In this document: positions 1 through 5,149 of the stretch, piece after piece | Layout: every line of letters begins with the position of its first letter | Position numbering within the stretch: the stretch's first letter is position 1 | NCBI GenBank assembly: GCA_036501535.1 | Contig: DASYAE010000158.1 | Location: forward strand, 1 to 5,149 | Reading direction: 5' to 3' | Length of the DNA stretch: 5,149 nt | DNA from: DASYAE01 sp036501535 | GTDB lineage: Bacteria; Actinomycetota; Actinomycetes; Streptomycetales; Catenulisporaceae | Notes under the pieces: model-generated | What the model saw: the letters and a program-made list of their open reading frames with translations, nothing else | Told to the model about the DNA's origin: nothing | Databases searched by the model: none | Translations under genes and position numbers: made by a program

Positions 1-1
1 G

Positions 2-2560
2 ATCGGCGTCAGCGCCGACGGGCTGTACATCCTGGACCTGTCCGCGGACGGCCCGCACGGCCTGATCGCGGGCACCACCGGAGCCGGGAAGTCCGAACTG
101 CTGCAGACGATCATCGCCGTGCTCTGCGTGGCCAACCGGCCGGACGCGATGACGTTCGTGCTCATCGACTACAAGGGCGGGAGCGCGTTCAAGGACTGCG
201 CGCGGCTGCCGCACACCGTCGGCATGGTCAGCGACCTGGACGGTCACCTGACCGTGCGCGCGCTCGACTCGCTCGGCGCCGAGCTCAAGCGGCGCGAGGA
301 GATGCTGCTGCACGCGGGGGCCAAGGACATCGAGGACTACTGGGACACCAGGCGGCTCCGGCCCGAGCTGAACCTGGAGCCGATGCCGCGGCTCGTGCTG
401 ATCATCGACGAGTTCGCGGCCATGGTCGCCGAACTGCCGGACTTCGTCCACGGGCTCATCGACATCGCCCGCCGCGGCCGCTCGCTCGGCGTGCACCTGC
501 TGCTGGCCACGCAGCGGCCGGCCGGCGTGGTCAGCGCGGACATCCGGGCCAACACCAACCTACGGATCGCGCTGCGGGTCACGAGCAGCGACGAATCGGC
601 CGACGTCATCGACGCACCTGACTCGGCCTACATCGGGAAGTCCACGCCCGGCCGGTGTTACGTTCGGTCAGGCGCGTCGAATCTGGTCGCCGTCCAGTCG
701 GCCCGGATCGGAGGCCGCCGGCCCGGCACCGGGCCGGTCACGGCCAGCGCCCGGGTCATGACGGTCCCCTGGCGCGGCCTGGGCCGCGCGCTGCCGACTC
801 CGGCGAAGGCCGGCGGAGCCGACGAGGAAACGATGGCGACCGACCTGTCCGTGCTCGTCGACGCCATCGCCACGGCCAACCGCAAGGCCGGACTCGGCCA
901 GCAGCGCAGGCCGTGGCTGGAGCCTTTGCCGGAGGTCGTCACGCTTGGCGATCTGCCCGCGGCCGGATCTGCCGGATCTGCCGGGCCTGCCGGATCTGCC
1001 GGGCCGGCCGGATCTGGCGGGCCGGCCGGGCGCGCCGACGTCCCGCCGATCCCCTACGGGCTCACCGACCTGCCGCACCGGCAGTCCCGGGAGCCGCTCA
1101 CCCTCGACTTCGGATCCGCCACCCACACAGTGGTGGCCGGTGCGGCCCGCAGCGGGCGGTCCAGCCTGCTGCGCACGCTGGCCGGCGCGGTGGCCGCGCA
1201 CACCTCACCCGCCGACGTGCACATCTACGGGATCGACTGCGGCACCGGCGCCCTGCAGCCGGTGAGCGAGCTCCCGCACTGTGGCGCCGTGGTGGCCAGG
1301 GAGCAGACCGACCGGGTGGAGCGGCTGCTCAGCAAGCTCCGTAACGAGATCGCGCGCCGCCAGCAGGTGCTCGCCGCGCAAGGGTTCGCCGGGCTCGCCG
1401 AGCAGCGGGCGGCGACCGCCGGCGAGGACAGGCTGCCCTGGATGCTCCTGCTGCTCGACTGGTGGGAGGGGTACGTCGCCGCCTTCGGCGAGTACGACAT
1501 GGGGCGGCTGGTCGAAAGCCTGCTCCAGGTGCTCCGCGAGGGCAGCGCGGTCGGGCTGCGCGCGGTCGTCACCACTGACCGGGCCGCGCTGCTCGGCCAG
1601 ATCGGCACCGTGTTCGGGCGCCGGATGATCTTCCGGCTGACCGACAGGAGCGACTGCGCGCTGGCCGAGATCAGGGAGCGCAGCCTCCCGGCGCACCAGC
1701 CCGACGGCCGGCTCATGTTCTACGCCAAGCCGAACCCGCTGGAAGCCCAGGTCGCGCTGCTCGACCCGGATCCGGCCGGCCTGGCGCAGGTGAGCGCGCT
1801 CCGGCGGATCGCCGCCGACGCACGGCAGCGGTCCGGGCGGCTGCCGGCCGGGCACCGCCCGCTGCGGGTCGACGCGCTCCCGCCGCGGATCACCGTGGCC
1901 GAGACCTACCGGCTGGACCCGGACTTCGCCCCGCCGTCGGCACTGTGGGCGATGGCCGGCGCCGGCGGGGACGAACTGTCGCCGCAGGGCCTCGACGTGG
2001 CCGAGGAAGGGCCGGGCATCGTGGTCGCGGGGCCGCCGCGGAGCGGGCGGTCGACCACGCTGATTACGATGGCGCGGTCGCTGATCGCCCAGCAGACGCC
2101 CGTCCTGGTGATCGCTCCGCGGCGCTCTCCGCTGCGCTCTCTGGAGGGCACGCCGGGGGTGCTCGCCGTGCTCGGATCCGAACTTGACGTCGAGTACCTG
2201 CGGGCCACGCTCAACCCGCTGGACCGCTACGTCGTGCTCGTCGACGACGCCGAGATGCTGTACAACGCGCCGAACTCGGAGATCCTCGAGCGGATCATCG
2301 TCTCCGGCCGGGACGCCGATCACGGCCTGATCCTGGCCGGCACCACCGCGGACCTGAGCAGCTGCTACTCGGGCTTCATCGCCACGGCGCGTAAGTCCCG
2401 GTGCGGCGTTCTGGTGGCGGTGGACACGCCGGATGATGGGGACCTGTTCGGCGTCAGGCTGCCACGCAACGCCGGGCCGGGACCGCTCGGCCGCGGCCTG
2501 ATGTTCCGCGCGGGCCGCGCCGCTCCGATCCAGCTCGCGGTCGACGAGGGCGCCATCTGA
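2..2560 (+). CDS. FtsK/SpoIIIE-type multi-domain ATPase, EccC-like (5' truncated)
   Basis: The reading frame is already open at base 2 and no start is visible, so the N-terminus lies outside the window; 852 residues and a TGA stop are present. Numbering from base 2, domain 1 has a canonical Walker A GTTGAGKS (24-31, bases 71-94), the FtsK-typical LIDYKGGSAF strand, Walker B IIDEF (134-138) and ATQRP (169-173). After a Gly/Ala/Ser/Pro linker (about 321-344), domain 2 has the degenerate P-loop GAARSGRS (380-387) and LLLLDWW at the Walker B position (Asp 486, no following acidic residue). Domain 3 has GPPRSGRS (677-684) and LVDDAE (DD 748-749). One active ATPase followed by two degenerate ones is the architecture of type VII secretion EccC motors and related actinobacterial FtsK/SpoIIIE proteins, which use ATP to drive protein or DNA translocation at the membrane. 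Membrane segments or an FHA domain, common in such proteins, would lie upstream and cannot be seen. No ESX partner gene is in the window, so the EccC role is inferred. Confidence 0.93.
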   Translation: MGVSADGLYILDLSADGPHGLIAGTTGAGKSELLQTIIAVLCVANRPDAMTFVLIDYKGGSAFKDCARLPHTVGMVSDLDGHLTVRALDSLGAELKRREEMLLHAGAKDIEDYWDTRRLRPELNLEPMPRLVLIIDEFAAMVAELPDFVHGLIDIARRGRSLGVHLLLATQRPAGVVSADIRANTNLRIALRVTSSDESADVIDAPDSAYIGKSTPGRCYVRSGASNLVAVQSARIGGRRPGTGPVTASARVMTVPWRGLGRALPTPAKAGGADEETMATDLSVLVDAIATANRKAGLGQQRRPWLEPLPEVVTLGDLPAAGSAGSAGPAGSAGPAGSGGPAGRADVPPIPYGLTDLPHRQSREPLTLDFGSATHTVVAGAARSGRSSLLRTLAGAVAAHTSPADVHIYGIDCGTGALQPVSELPHCGAVVAREQTDRVERLLSKLRNEIARRQQVLAAQGFAGLAEQRAATAGEDRLPWMLLLLDWWEGYVAAFGEYDMGRLVESLLQVLREGSAVGLRAVVTTDRAALLGQIGTVFGRRMIFRLTDRSDCALAEIRERSLPAHQPDGRLMFYAKPNPLEAQVALLDPDPAGLAQVSALRRIAADARQRSGRLPAGHRPLRVDALPPRITVAETYRLDPDFAPPSALWAMAGAGGDELSPQGLDVAEEGPGIVVAGPPRSGRSTTLITMARSLIAQQTPVLVIAPRRSPLRSLEGTPGVLAVLGSELDVEYLRATLNPLDRYVVLVDDAEMLYNAPNSEILERIIVSGRDADHGLILAGTTADLSSCYSGFIATARKSRCGVLVAVDTPDDGDLFGVRLPRNAGPGPLGRGLMFRAGRAAPIQLAVDEGAI
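962..1033 (+). repeat. In-frame 9-bp tandem repeat encoding an AGS/AGP linker
   Basis: Eight consecutive 9-base units, variants of GCCGGATCT and GCCGGGCCG, lie in frame inside the ATPase gene. They encode Ala-Gly-Ser and Ala-Gly-Pro triplets with one Gly-Gly-Pro and a final Ala-Gly-Arg. The first two units are identical, and the unit length is a multiple of three, so changes in copy number would keep the frame. The stretch separates ATPase domain 1 from domain 2 and should form a flexible linker. Confidence 0.85.
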
Positions 2561-2582
2561 GGGCCGGCGCATCGCTGCTTGG

Positions 2583-2614
2583 TAGCATGGCGCGAATCCC
2601 CGTCCTAGCGAGGT
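2583..2614 (+). promoter_or_regulatory. Possible -10 (TAGCAT) and Shine-Dalgarno (GAGGT) around the thioesterase start
   Basis: TAGCAT at 2583-2588 resembles an actinobacterial housekeeping -10 hexamer and overlaps the ATG at 2587. No convincing -35 is seen 16-19 bases upstream. GAGGT at 2610-2614 lies five bases before an in-frame CTG at 2620, a normal Shine-Dalgarno spacing. If both are real, transcription would start near 2595 and translation at the CTG instead of the ATG. The ATG at 2587 has no purine-rich ribosome binding site upstream. This is only suggestive. Confidence 0.3.
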
Positions 2615-3432
2615 GTCCCCTGCCCGGCCCGTTTGCCAGTGCGACGGCGGTCCAGCCCGCTGCGGCTGGCGAGTGGCTGGCCTCCATCGACGCGGGCTGG
2701 GAAATCGCGGGCAACGCCAACGGCGGGTACCTGCTCGCCATGGCCACCCGCGCCCTGACCGGCGCCACCGGGCGGCCGGATCCCGTGACGGTTACCGCGC
2801 ACTACCTGTCCCCCGGCCGGCCGGGCGGCGTCCGTATCGTCACCCAGATCATCAAGGAAGGAAAGCGCTTCGCCACCGGGACCGCGACGATGTTCGCGGG
2901 TACCCGCCCGCTGCTGGCCGTGCTCGGAACGCTCGGCGATCTGTCGCATGCCGAAGGACCCGAGCTCATCGAGGGCGCGCCCCCCGAGCTGCCCGCACCC
3001 GAGGACTGCGTCCGCGTGCAGCCGGCCGACACCTTCCCGCCCCCGTTCATGGGCCAGGTCGATCTGCGCCTGCATCCCGACGACGCCGCCTTTGCCACAG
3101 GACGCCAGTCCGGGCAGCCGCTGATGCGAGGCTGGTTCCGGCTTCCGGGTGCGGAGCCTGTCGACACCCTCGCCCTGTTGTGCGCGGTCGACGCATTCCC
3201 GCCCACCGTCTTCAACGCCCGGCTGCCGATCGCATGGACGCCGACGGTCGAGCTCACGGCCCATATCCGGGCCAGGCCGGCACCCGGCTGGCTCCGCTGC
3301 CGCTTTGCGACCCGGTTCGTCTCCGCCGGTTTCCTCGAAGAGGACGGCGAGGTGTGGGACAGCACCGGGCGCCTGGTGGGTCAGTCGCGCCAACTCGCCC
3401 TCGTCCCCCGGGCTGAGGCCCCGCCGCAGTAG
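2587..3432 (+). CDS. Thioesterase family protein, TesB-like double hotdog (acyl-CoA thioesterase)
   Basis: The 281-residue protein matches the length and layout of actinobacterial TesB-like (4HBT_3) thioesterases: two hotdog folds in tandem that hydrolyse acyl-CoA thioesters in the cytoplasm. The N-terminal hotdog (about 20-120) contains the characteristic NGGYLLAMATRAL (45-57) after a DAGW segment, then TVTAHYLSPGRPG and GKRFATGTATMF. The C-terminal hotdog (about 150-275) contains LLCAVDAFPP, WTPTVELTAHIR and EEDGEVWDSTGRLVGQSRQ. By comparison with E. coli TesB (Asp/Thr/Gln triad), Asp202, a Thr in TPTVELT and Gln266 are the likely catalytic residues; this mapping is inference made without an alignment. 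The gene follows the ATPase gene by 26 bases on the same strand, so co-transcription is possible, though a TAGCAT -10-like element lies at the junction. The annotated ATG has no ribosome binding site; CTG at 2620, after GAGGT, is a credible alternative that removes 11 residues. The substrate is unknown. Confidence 0.85.
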   Translation: MARIPVLARCPLPGPFASATAVQPAAAGEWLASIDAGWEIAGNANGGYLLAMATRALTGATGRPDPVTVTAHYLSPGRPGGVRIVTQIIKEGKRFATGTATMFAGTRPLLAVLGTLGDLSHAEGPELIEGAPPELPAPEDCVRVQPADTFPPPFMGQVDLRLHPDDAAFATGRQSGQPLMRGWFRLPGAEPVDTLALLCAVDAFPPTVFNARLPIAWTPTVELTAHIRARPAPGWLRCRFATRFVSAGFLEEDGEVWDSTGRLVGQSRQLALVPRAEAPPQ

Positions 3433-3442
3433 CCGGGTCCGG

Positions 3443-3483
3443 GGCGTGTCCGGGGCTCTGGCGTGTCCGAGCCTTGGCGTGTC
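3443..3483. repeat. Three direct copies of GGCGTGTC
   Basis: GGCGTGTC occurs at 3443-3450, 3460-3467 and 3476-3483, with periods of 17 and 16 bases. The bases after each copy are partly conserved (CGGGG, CGAGC, GGGGG). The array lies between the ends of the two convergent genes, just before the GC-rich hairpin. Its function is unknown. Confidence 0.7.
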
Positions 3484-3488
3484 GGGGG

Positions 3489-3529
3489 CCCGGCCCGGAT
3501 CGGATCGGATGATCGCAGGCCGGGCCGGG
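3489..3529. terminator. GC-rich hairpin, probable bidirectional terminator
   Basis: A perfect 10-base inverted repeat, CCCGGCCCGG (3489-3498) and CCGGGCCGGG (3520-3529), encloses a 21-base loop rich in GGATC steps. It lies in the 110-base gap between the convergent thioesterase and CMD genes, where a shared terminator is expected. There is no U-tract on either side, which is common for actinobacterial terminators. A further perfect palindrome, ACCGGCCGGT (3534-3543), abuts the CMD stop codon. Confidence 0.55.
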
Positions 3530-3542
3530 ATGTACCGGCCGG

Positions 3543-4028
3543 TCAGCTCGTCAGGCTGGCGAACATGCCGGGCTCGTAGGATCCCCCCTTCTGGTCCAGG
3601 ATCACGCCGAGCCTGTTGGCCGCGTTGATCAGGGCGACCAAGGAGACCAGCGCGGCGGTCTGATCGTCGTCGTAGTGCTTGCGCACCTGGGCCCAGGTCT
3701 CGTCGGACACGCCGCCGGAGGCATCGGCGAGCCGGGTGCCCTCCTCGGCCAGCGCCAGCGCGGCACGCTCGGCCTCGGTAAACACGGTGGCATGGCGCCA
3801 GGCGGCGACCAGGTTGAGCCGGACCGCGGTTTCGCCGGCGGCCGCGGCCTCCTTGGTGTGGAGGTCGACGCACCAACCACAGCCGTTGATCTGGCTGGCG
3901 CGCAGCGCCATCAGTTCCTGCGTGGACTTCGGCAGCGGCGATTGCGCGATCACCAGGCTGGCGCTGGCGAACCGCTTGCTGAACTTGGCGCCGATCTCGT
4001 TGTCGAACATGCTGAACCGGGATTCCAT
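3543..4028 (-). CDS. Carboxymuconolactone decarboxylase (CMD) family protein, AhpD-like
   Basis: The 161-residue cytoplasmic protein has the AhpD-like alpha-helical fold signature. The core ELMALRASQINGCGWCVDLH (38-57) supplies Glu38, Cys50, Cys53 and His57. Their spacing (12, 3 and 4 residues) equals that of catalytic Glu118, Cys130, Cys133 and His137 of mycobacterial AhpD, so a thiol-based peroxidase or reductase role is more likely than true carboxymuconolactone decarboxylation. The position of AhpD His132 is Trp52 here. The C-terminal half (ALVSLVALINAANRLGV) fits the family's second helical region. The start is supported by GAGGAA six bases upstream; Met7 is a weaker alternative. The gene is divergent from the ECF41-type sigma gene, and CMD proteins are among the standard neighbours and regulatory targets of ECF41 factors. 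A matching promoter candidate lies upstream at 4102-4128. The physiological substrate cannot be read from the sequence. Confidence 0.92.
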   Translation of the reverse strand: MESRFSMFDNEIGAKFSKRFASASLVIAQSPLPKSTQELMALRASQINGCGWCVDLHTKEAAAAGETAVRLNLVAAWRHATVFTEAERAALALAEEGTRLADASGGVSDETWAQVRKHYDDDQTAALVSLVALINAANRLGVILDQKGGSYEPGMFASLTS

Positions 4029-4034
4029 GACTTG

Positions 4035-4040
4035 TTCCTC
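4035..4040 (-). promoter_or_regulatory. Ribosome binding site of the CMD gene
   Basis: On the minus strand this reads GAGGAA, six bases before the ATG at 4028-4026. It supports that start over the in-frame Met seven codons in. Confidence 0.75.
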
Positions 4041-4050
4041 ACTCGTGGTG

Positions 4051-4086
4051 TTGCGTCTTGCGTATTGCCGTGTTGCGTGTTGCCGG
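4051..4086 (-). repeat. TTGCGT-type 7-8 bp tandem repeat in the CMD leader
   Basis: Five adjacent units on the plus strand start at 4051, 4058, 4065, 4073 and 4080: TTGCGTC, TTGCGTA, TTGCCGTG, TTGCGTG and TTGCCGG. On the CMD transcript these read as repeated ACGCAA. The array sits between the predicted promoter of the CMD gene and its ribosome binding site, so it would be part of the 5' untranslated leader. Confidence 0.75.
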
Positions 4087-4119
4087 ACCGGACGAACACG
4101 AGATGCCGGCGGTCCGGTC
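4086..4119. repeat. Inverted repeat GACCGGAC / GTCCGGTC centred on the putative CMD -10
   Basis: A perfect 8-base inverted repeat occurs at 4086-4093 and 4112-4119, separated by 18 bases. The centre falls at the CATC -10 candidate of the CMD promoter. This could be an operator for a second regulator, or chance in GC-rich DNA. Confidence 0.45.
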
Positions 4120-4128
4120 GCTGTGACT
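4102..4128 (-). promoter_or_regulatory. ECF41-type promoter candidate driving the CMD gene
   Basis: Read on the minus strand, AGTCACA (4128-4122) is followed by a 16-base spacer and CATC (4105-4102). The signature described for ECF41 targets, recalled from the literature, is TGTCACA in the -35 and CGTC in the -10. The match is six of seven and three of four at similar spacing. Transcription would begin near 4095, leaving a leader of about 65 bases that contains the TTGCGT repeat. Confidence 0.55.
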
Positions 4129-4164
4129 GCGCCGCTTACGTGACGTGCGCCACAACCCTCCCGG

Positions 4165-4191
4165 CGTCACAAGACGGCGTGGCCCGGTGTC
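4165..4191 (+). promoter_or_regulatory. ECF41-type promoter candidate driving the sigma gene (autoregulation)
   Basis: CGTCACA (4165-4171), a 16-base spacer and TGTC (4188-4191) match the TGTCACA / CGTC signature at six of seven and three of four positions. The spacer length equals that of the oppositely oriented element at 4102-4128. Transcription would begin near 4197, about 35 bases before the sigma start codon. This suggests that the sigma factor activates its own gene. Confidence 0.55.
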
Positions 4192-4218
4192 TGGTGGGTA
4201 ACGCAATCGAGAGTGAAC

Positions 4219-4223
4219 AGGAG
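4219..4223 (+). promoter_or_regulatory. Ribosome binding site of the sigma gene
   Basis: AGGAG lies seven bases before ATG 4231. The other in-frame ATG at 4276 has no comparable site, so this decides the start. Confidence 0.8.
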
Positions 4224-4230
4224 CCGCCCA

Positions 4231-5149
4231 ATGACCGGCACGCCGCAGACCGCGCCCGGAAATCGCGGCGGCAGCATGAGCCGCGATGGCCGCCCGGACC
4301 CCGCTACCGAGGCGTTCGTCGCCTATCGCAACCTGCTGTTCACCGTCGCCTACGAGATGCTCGGCTCGGCCGCTGACGCCGAGGACGTGCTGCAGGAGAC
4401 CTGGCTGCGGTGGGCTGGTGTCGACCTCGGCACGGTGCGGGACCAGCGTGCCTACCTGGTCCGGATCACTACCCGCCAGGCGCTGGGCCGACTGCGCACG
4501 CTCGGCCGCCGCAAGGAGTCCTACGTCGGCCCCTGGCTACCCGAGCCGCTGCTGACCGCGCCTGACGTGGCCGAGGACGTCGAGTTGGCCGACAGCGTCT
4601 CGATGGCGATGCTGCTGGTGCTCGAGACCCTCACGCCGAACGAGCGGGCGGTATTCGTGCTCCGCGAGGTGTTCGACCTGGCCTACGACGAGATCGCCGA
4701 AGCCGTCGGCAAGAGCCCGGCCGCGGTCCGCCAGATCGCGCACCGGGCGCGGGCACACGTCGCGGCGCGCCGGCCGCGCGGGGTGGTTTCCGCGGCCGAG
4801 ACCCGGGACGCGCTCGAGGCGTTCCAGCGGGCGGCCGAAACGGGCGATCTGCAGAGCCTGCTCGACATCCTCGCGCCCGACGTCGTCTTCCTGGGCGACG
4901 GCGGCGGAGTCGTGCAGGCCGTGCTGGCGCCCGTCGTGGGGGCCGACCGGGTGGCCCGCCTACTGGCCATCGGGCTGGACAGGATCGCCGGCGCGGCCTC
5001 GCTGCAGCCGGCACAGGTCAACGGGTTCCCCGCGCTGACCATCCGGTTCAACGGCGAGATCGACACCGTCATCGCGGTCCGCATCGACGAGGGCCTCATC
5101 ACCGGGCTGTACGCCGTGCGCAACCCCGAGAAGCTGTCGCACATGGAGC
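4231..5149 (+). CDS. sigJ: ECF41/SigJ-type RNA polymerase sigma factor with SnoaL-like C-terminal domain (3' truncated)
   Basis: The frame stays open for 306 codons to the window edge with no stop. Sigma region 2 spans about residues 27-93 (FVAYRNLLFTVAYEMLGS, DAEDVLQETWLRW). The inter-domain linker carries YVGPWLPEPL (98-107), a hallmark of the ECF41 group. Sigma region 4 (about 120-180) has LTPNERAVFVLREVFDL and the helix-turn-helix YDEIAEAVGKSPAAVRQIAHRAR, which would bind the -35 element. From about 187 a SnoaL/NTF2-like domain follows, with the two other ECF41 signatures, DGGG (223-226) and NPEKL (298-302). In this group the fused domain replaces a separate anti-sigma factor and tunes activity. 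NPEKL normally lies near the C-terminus, so only a short tail is probably missing. The ATG at 4231 has AGGAG at proper spacing; ATG 4276 is a weaker alternative. It is divergent from a CMD gene, the classic ECF41 partner. The symbol follows the usual naming of this family and is not proof of orthology to mycobacterial SigJ. Confidence 0.93.
   Translation, partial: MTGTPQTAPGNRGGSMSRDGRPDPATEAFVAYRNLLFTVAYEMLGSAADAEDVLQETWLRWAGVDLGTVRDQRAYLVRITTRQALGRLRTLGRRKESYVGPWLPEPLLTAPDVAEDVELADSVSMAMLLVLETLTPNERAVFVLREVFDLAYDEIAEAVGKSPAAVRQIAHRARAHVAARRPRGVVSAAETRDALEAFQRAAETGDLQSLLDILAPDVVFLGDGGGVVQAVLAPVVGADRVARLLAIGLDRIAGAASLQPAQVNGFPALTIRFNGEIDTVIAVRIDEGLITGLYAVRNPEKLSHME

Noticed and set aside
119..121. 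GTG as the start of the ATPase
   Set aside because: The frame is open to base 2, and the Walker A motif at 71-94 lies before this GTG, so the true start is outside the window.
1205..2572. Long open frame on the minus strand opposite the ATPase gene
   Set aside because: It lies fully antisense to a clearly conserved ATPase, has Arg/Pro/Gly-rich composition with no recognisable domain, and is typical of shadow frames in GC-rich DNA.
2613..3416. GTG-initiated frame overlapping the thioesterase
   Set aside because: The product is Arg/Pro-rich without motifs, while the neighbouring frame gives a complete double-hotdog protein.
2605..3876. Long minus-strand open frame across the thioesterase and part of the CMD gene
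   Set aside because: It overlaps two conserved genes in other frames and crosses the intergenic hairpin; its translation resembles no known family.
4276..4278. Second ATG as the sigma start
   Set aside because: It lacks a Shine-Dalgarno sequence, whereas ATG 4231 has AGGAG at seven bases; it remains possible because the first 15 residues are not conserved-looking.
3675..4376. Plus-strand open frames opposite the CMD gene and into the sigma gene
   Set aside because: They are antisense to the CMD motif region and out of frame with the sigma factor; composition and lack of domains mark them as shadows.
4631..5144. Minus-strand open frames opposite the sigma gene
   Set aside because: They lie antisense to well-conserved sigma region 4 and SnoaL-like sequence, and show no family signature.

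Overview
The window is very GC-rich, with strong third-position G/C bias, AGGAG-type ribosome binding sites and actinobacterial gene families. It most likely comes from a high-GC actinomycete; the sequence alone does not fix the genus. It holds four protein-coding genes, two of them cut by the window edges. I see no RNA gene, insertion sequence or CRISPR array.

Layout: (1) 2-2560 (+), the C-terminal 852 residues of a multi-domain FtsK/SpoIIIE (EccC-like) ATPase. It has one canonical and two degenerate P-loop domains and a small tandem-repeat linker. (2) 2587-3432 (+), a double-hotdog, TesB-like acyl-CoA thioesterase. Its start codon is uncertain: the ATG lacks a ribosome binding site, and a CTG 33 bases downstream has one. 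(3) 3433-3542, a convergent intergenic gap with a threefold GGCGTGTC repeat and a GC-rich hairpin that probably acts as a terminator. (4) 3543-4028 (-), an AhpD-like carboxymuconolactone decarboxylase (CMD) family protein with an intact Glu/Cys/Cys/His redox motif. (5) 4029-4230, a divergent regulatory region. (6) 4231 to the window end (+), an ECF41/SigJ-type sigma factor with a fused SnoaL-like C-terminal domain, open at the right edge.

The most interesting part is the right half. ECF41 sigma factors are known to sit next to a CMD, oxidoreductase or epimerase gene that they transcribe. Here the sigma gene and a CMD gene are divergent. The 202-base gap between them holds two oppositely oriented GTCACA-N16-xxTC elements, one facing each gene. 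Both resemble the promoter signature described for ECF41 (TGTCACA / CGTC). This suggests a self-contained switch in which the sigma factor activates both itself and a redox enzyme. The leader of the CMD gene also carries a short TTGCGT-type tandem repeat, and an inverted repeat is centred on its putative -10 element.

The ATPase and thioesterase genes show no evident functional link to the sigma/CMD module. They converge on it and are separated from it by the likely terminator.
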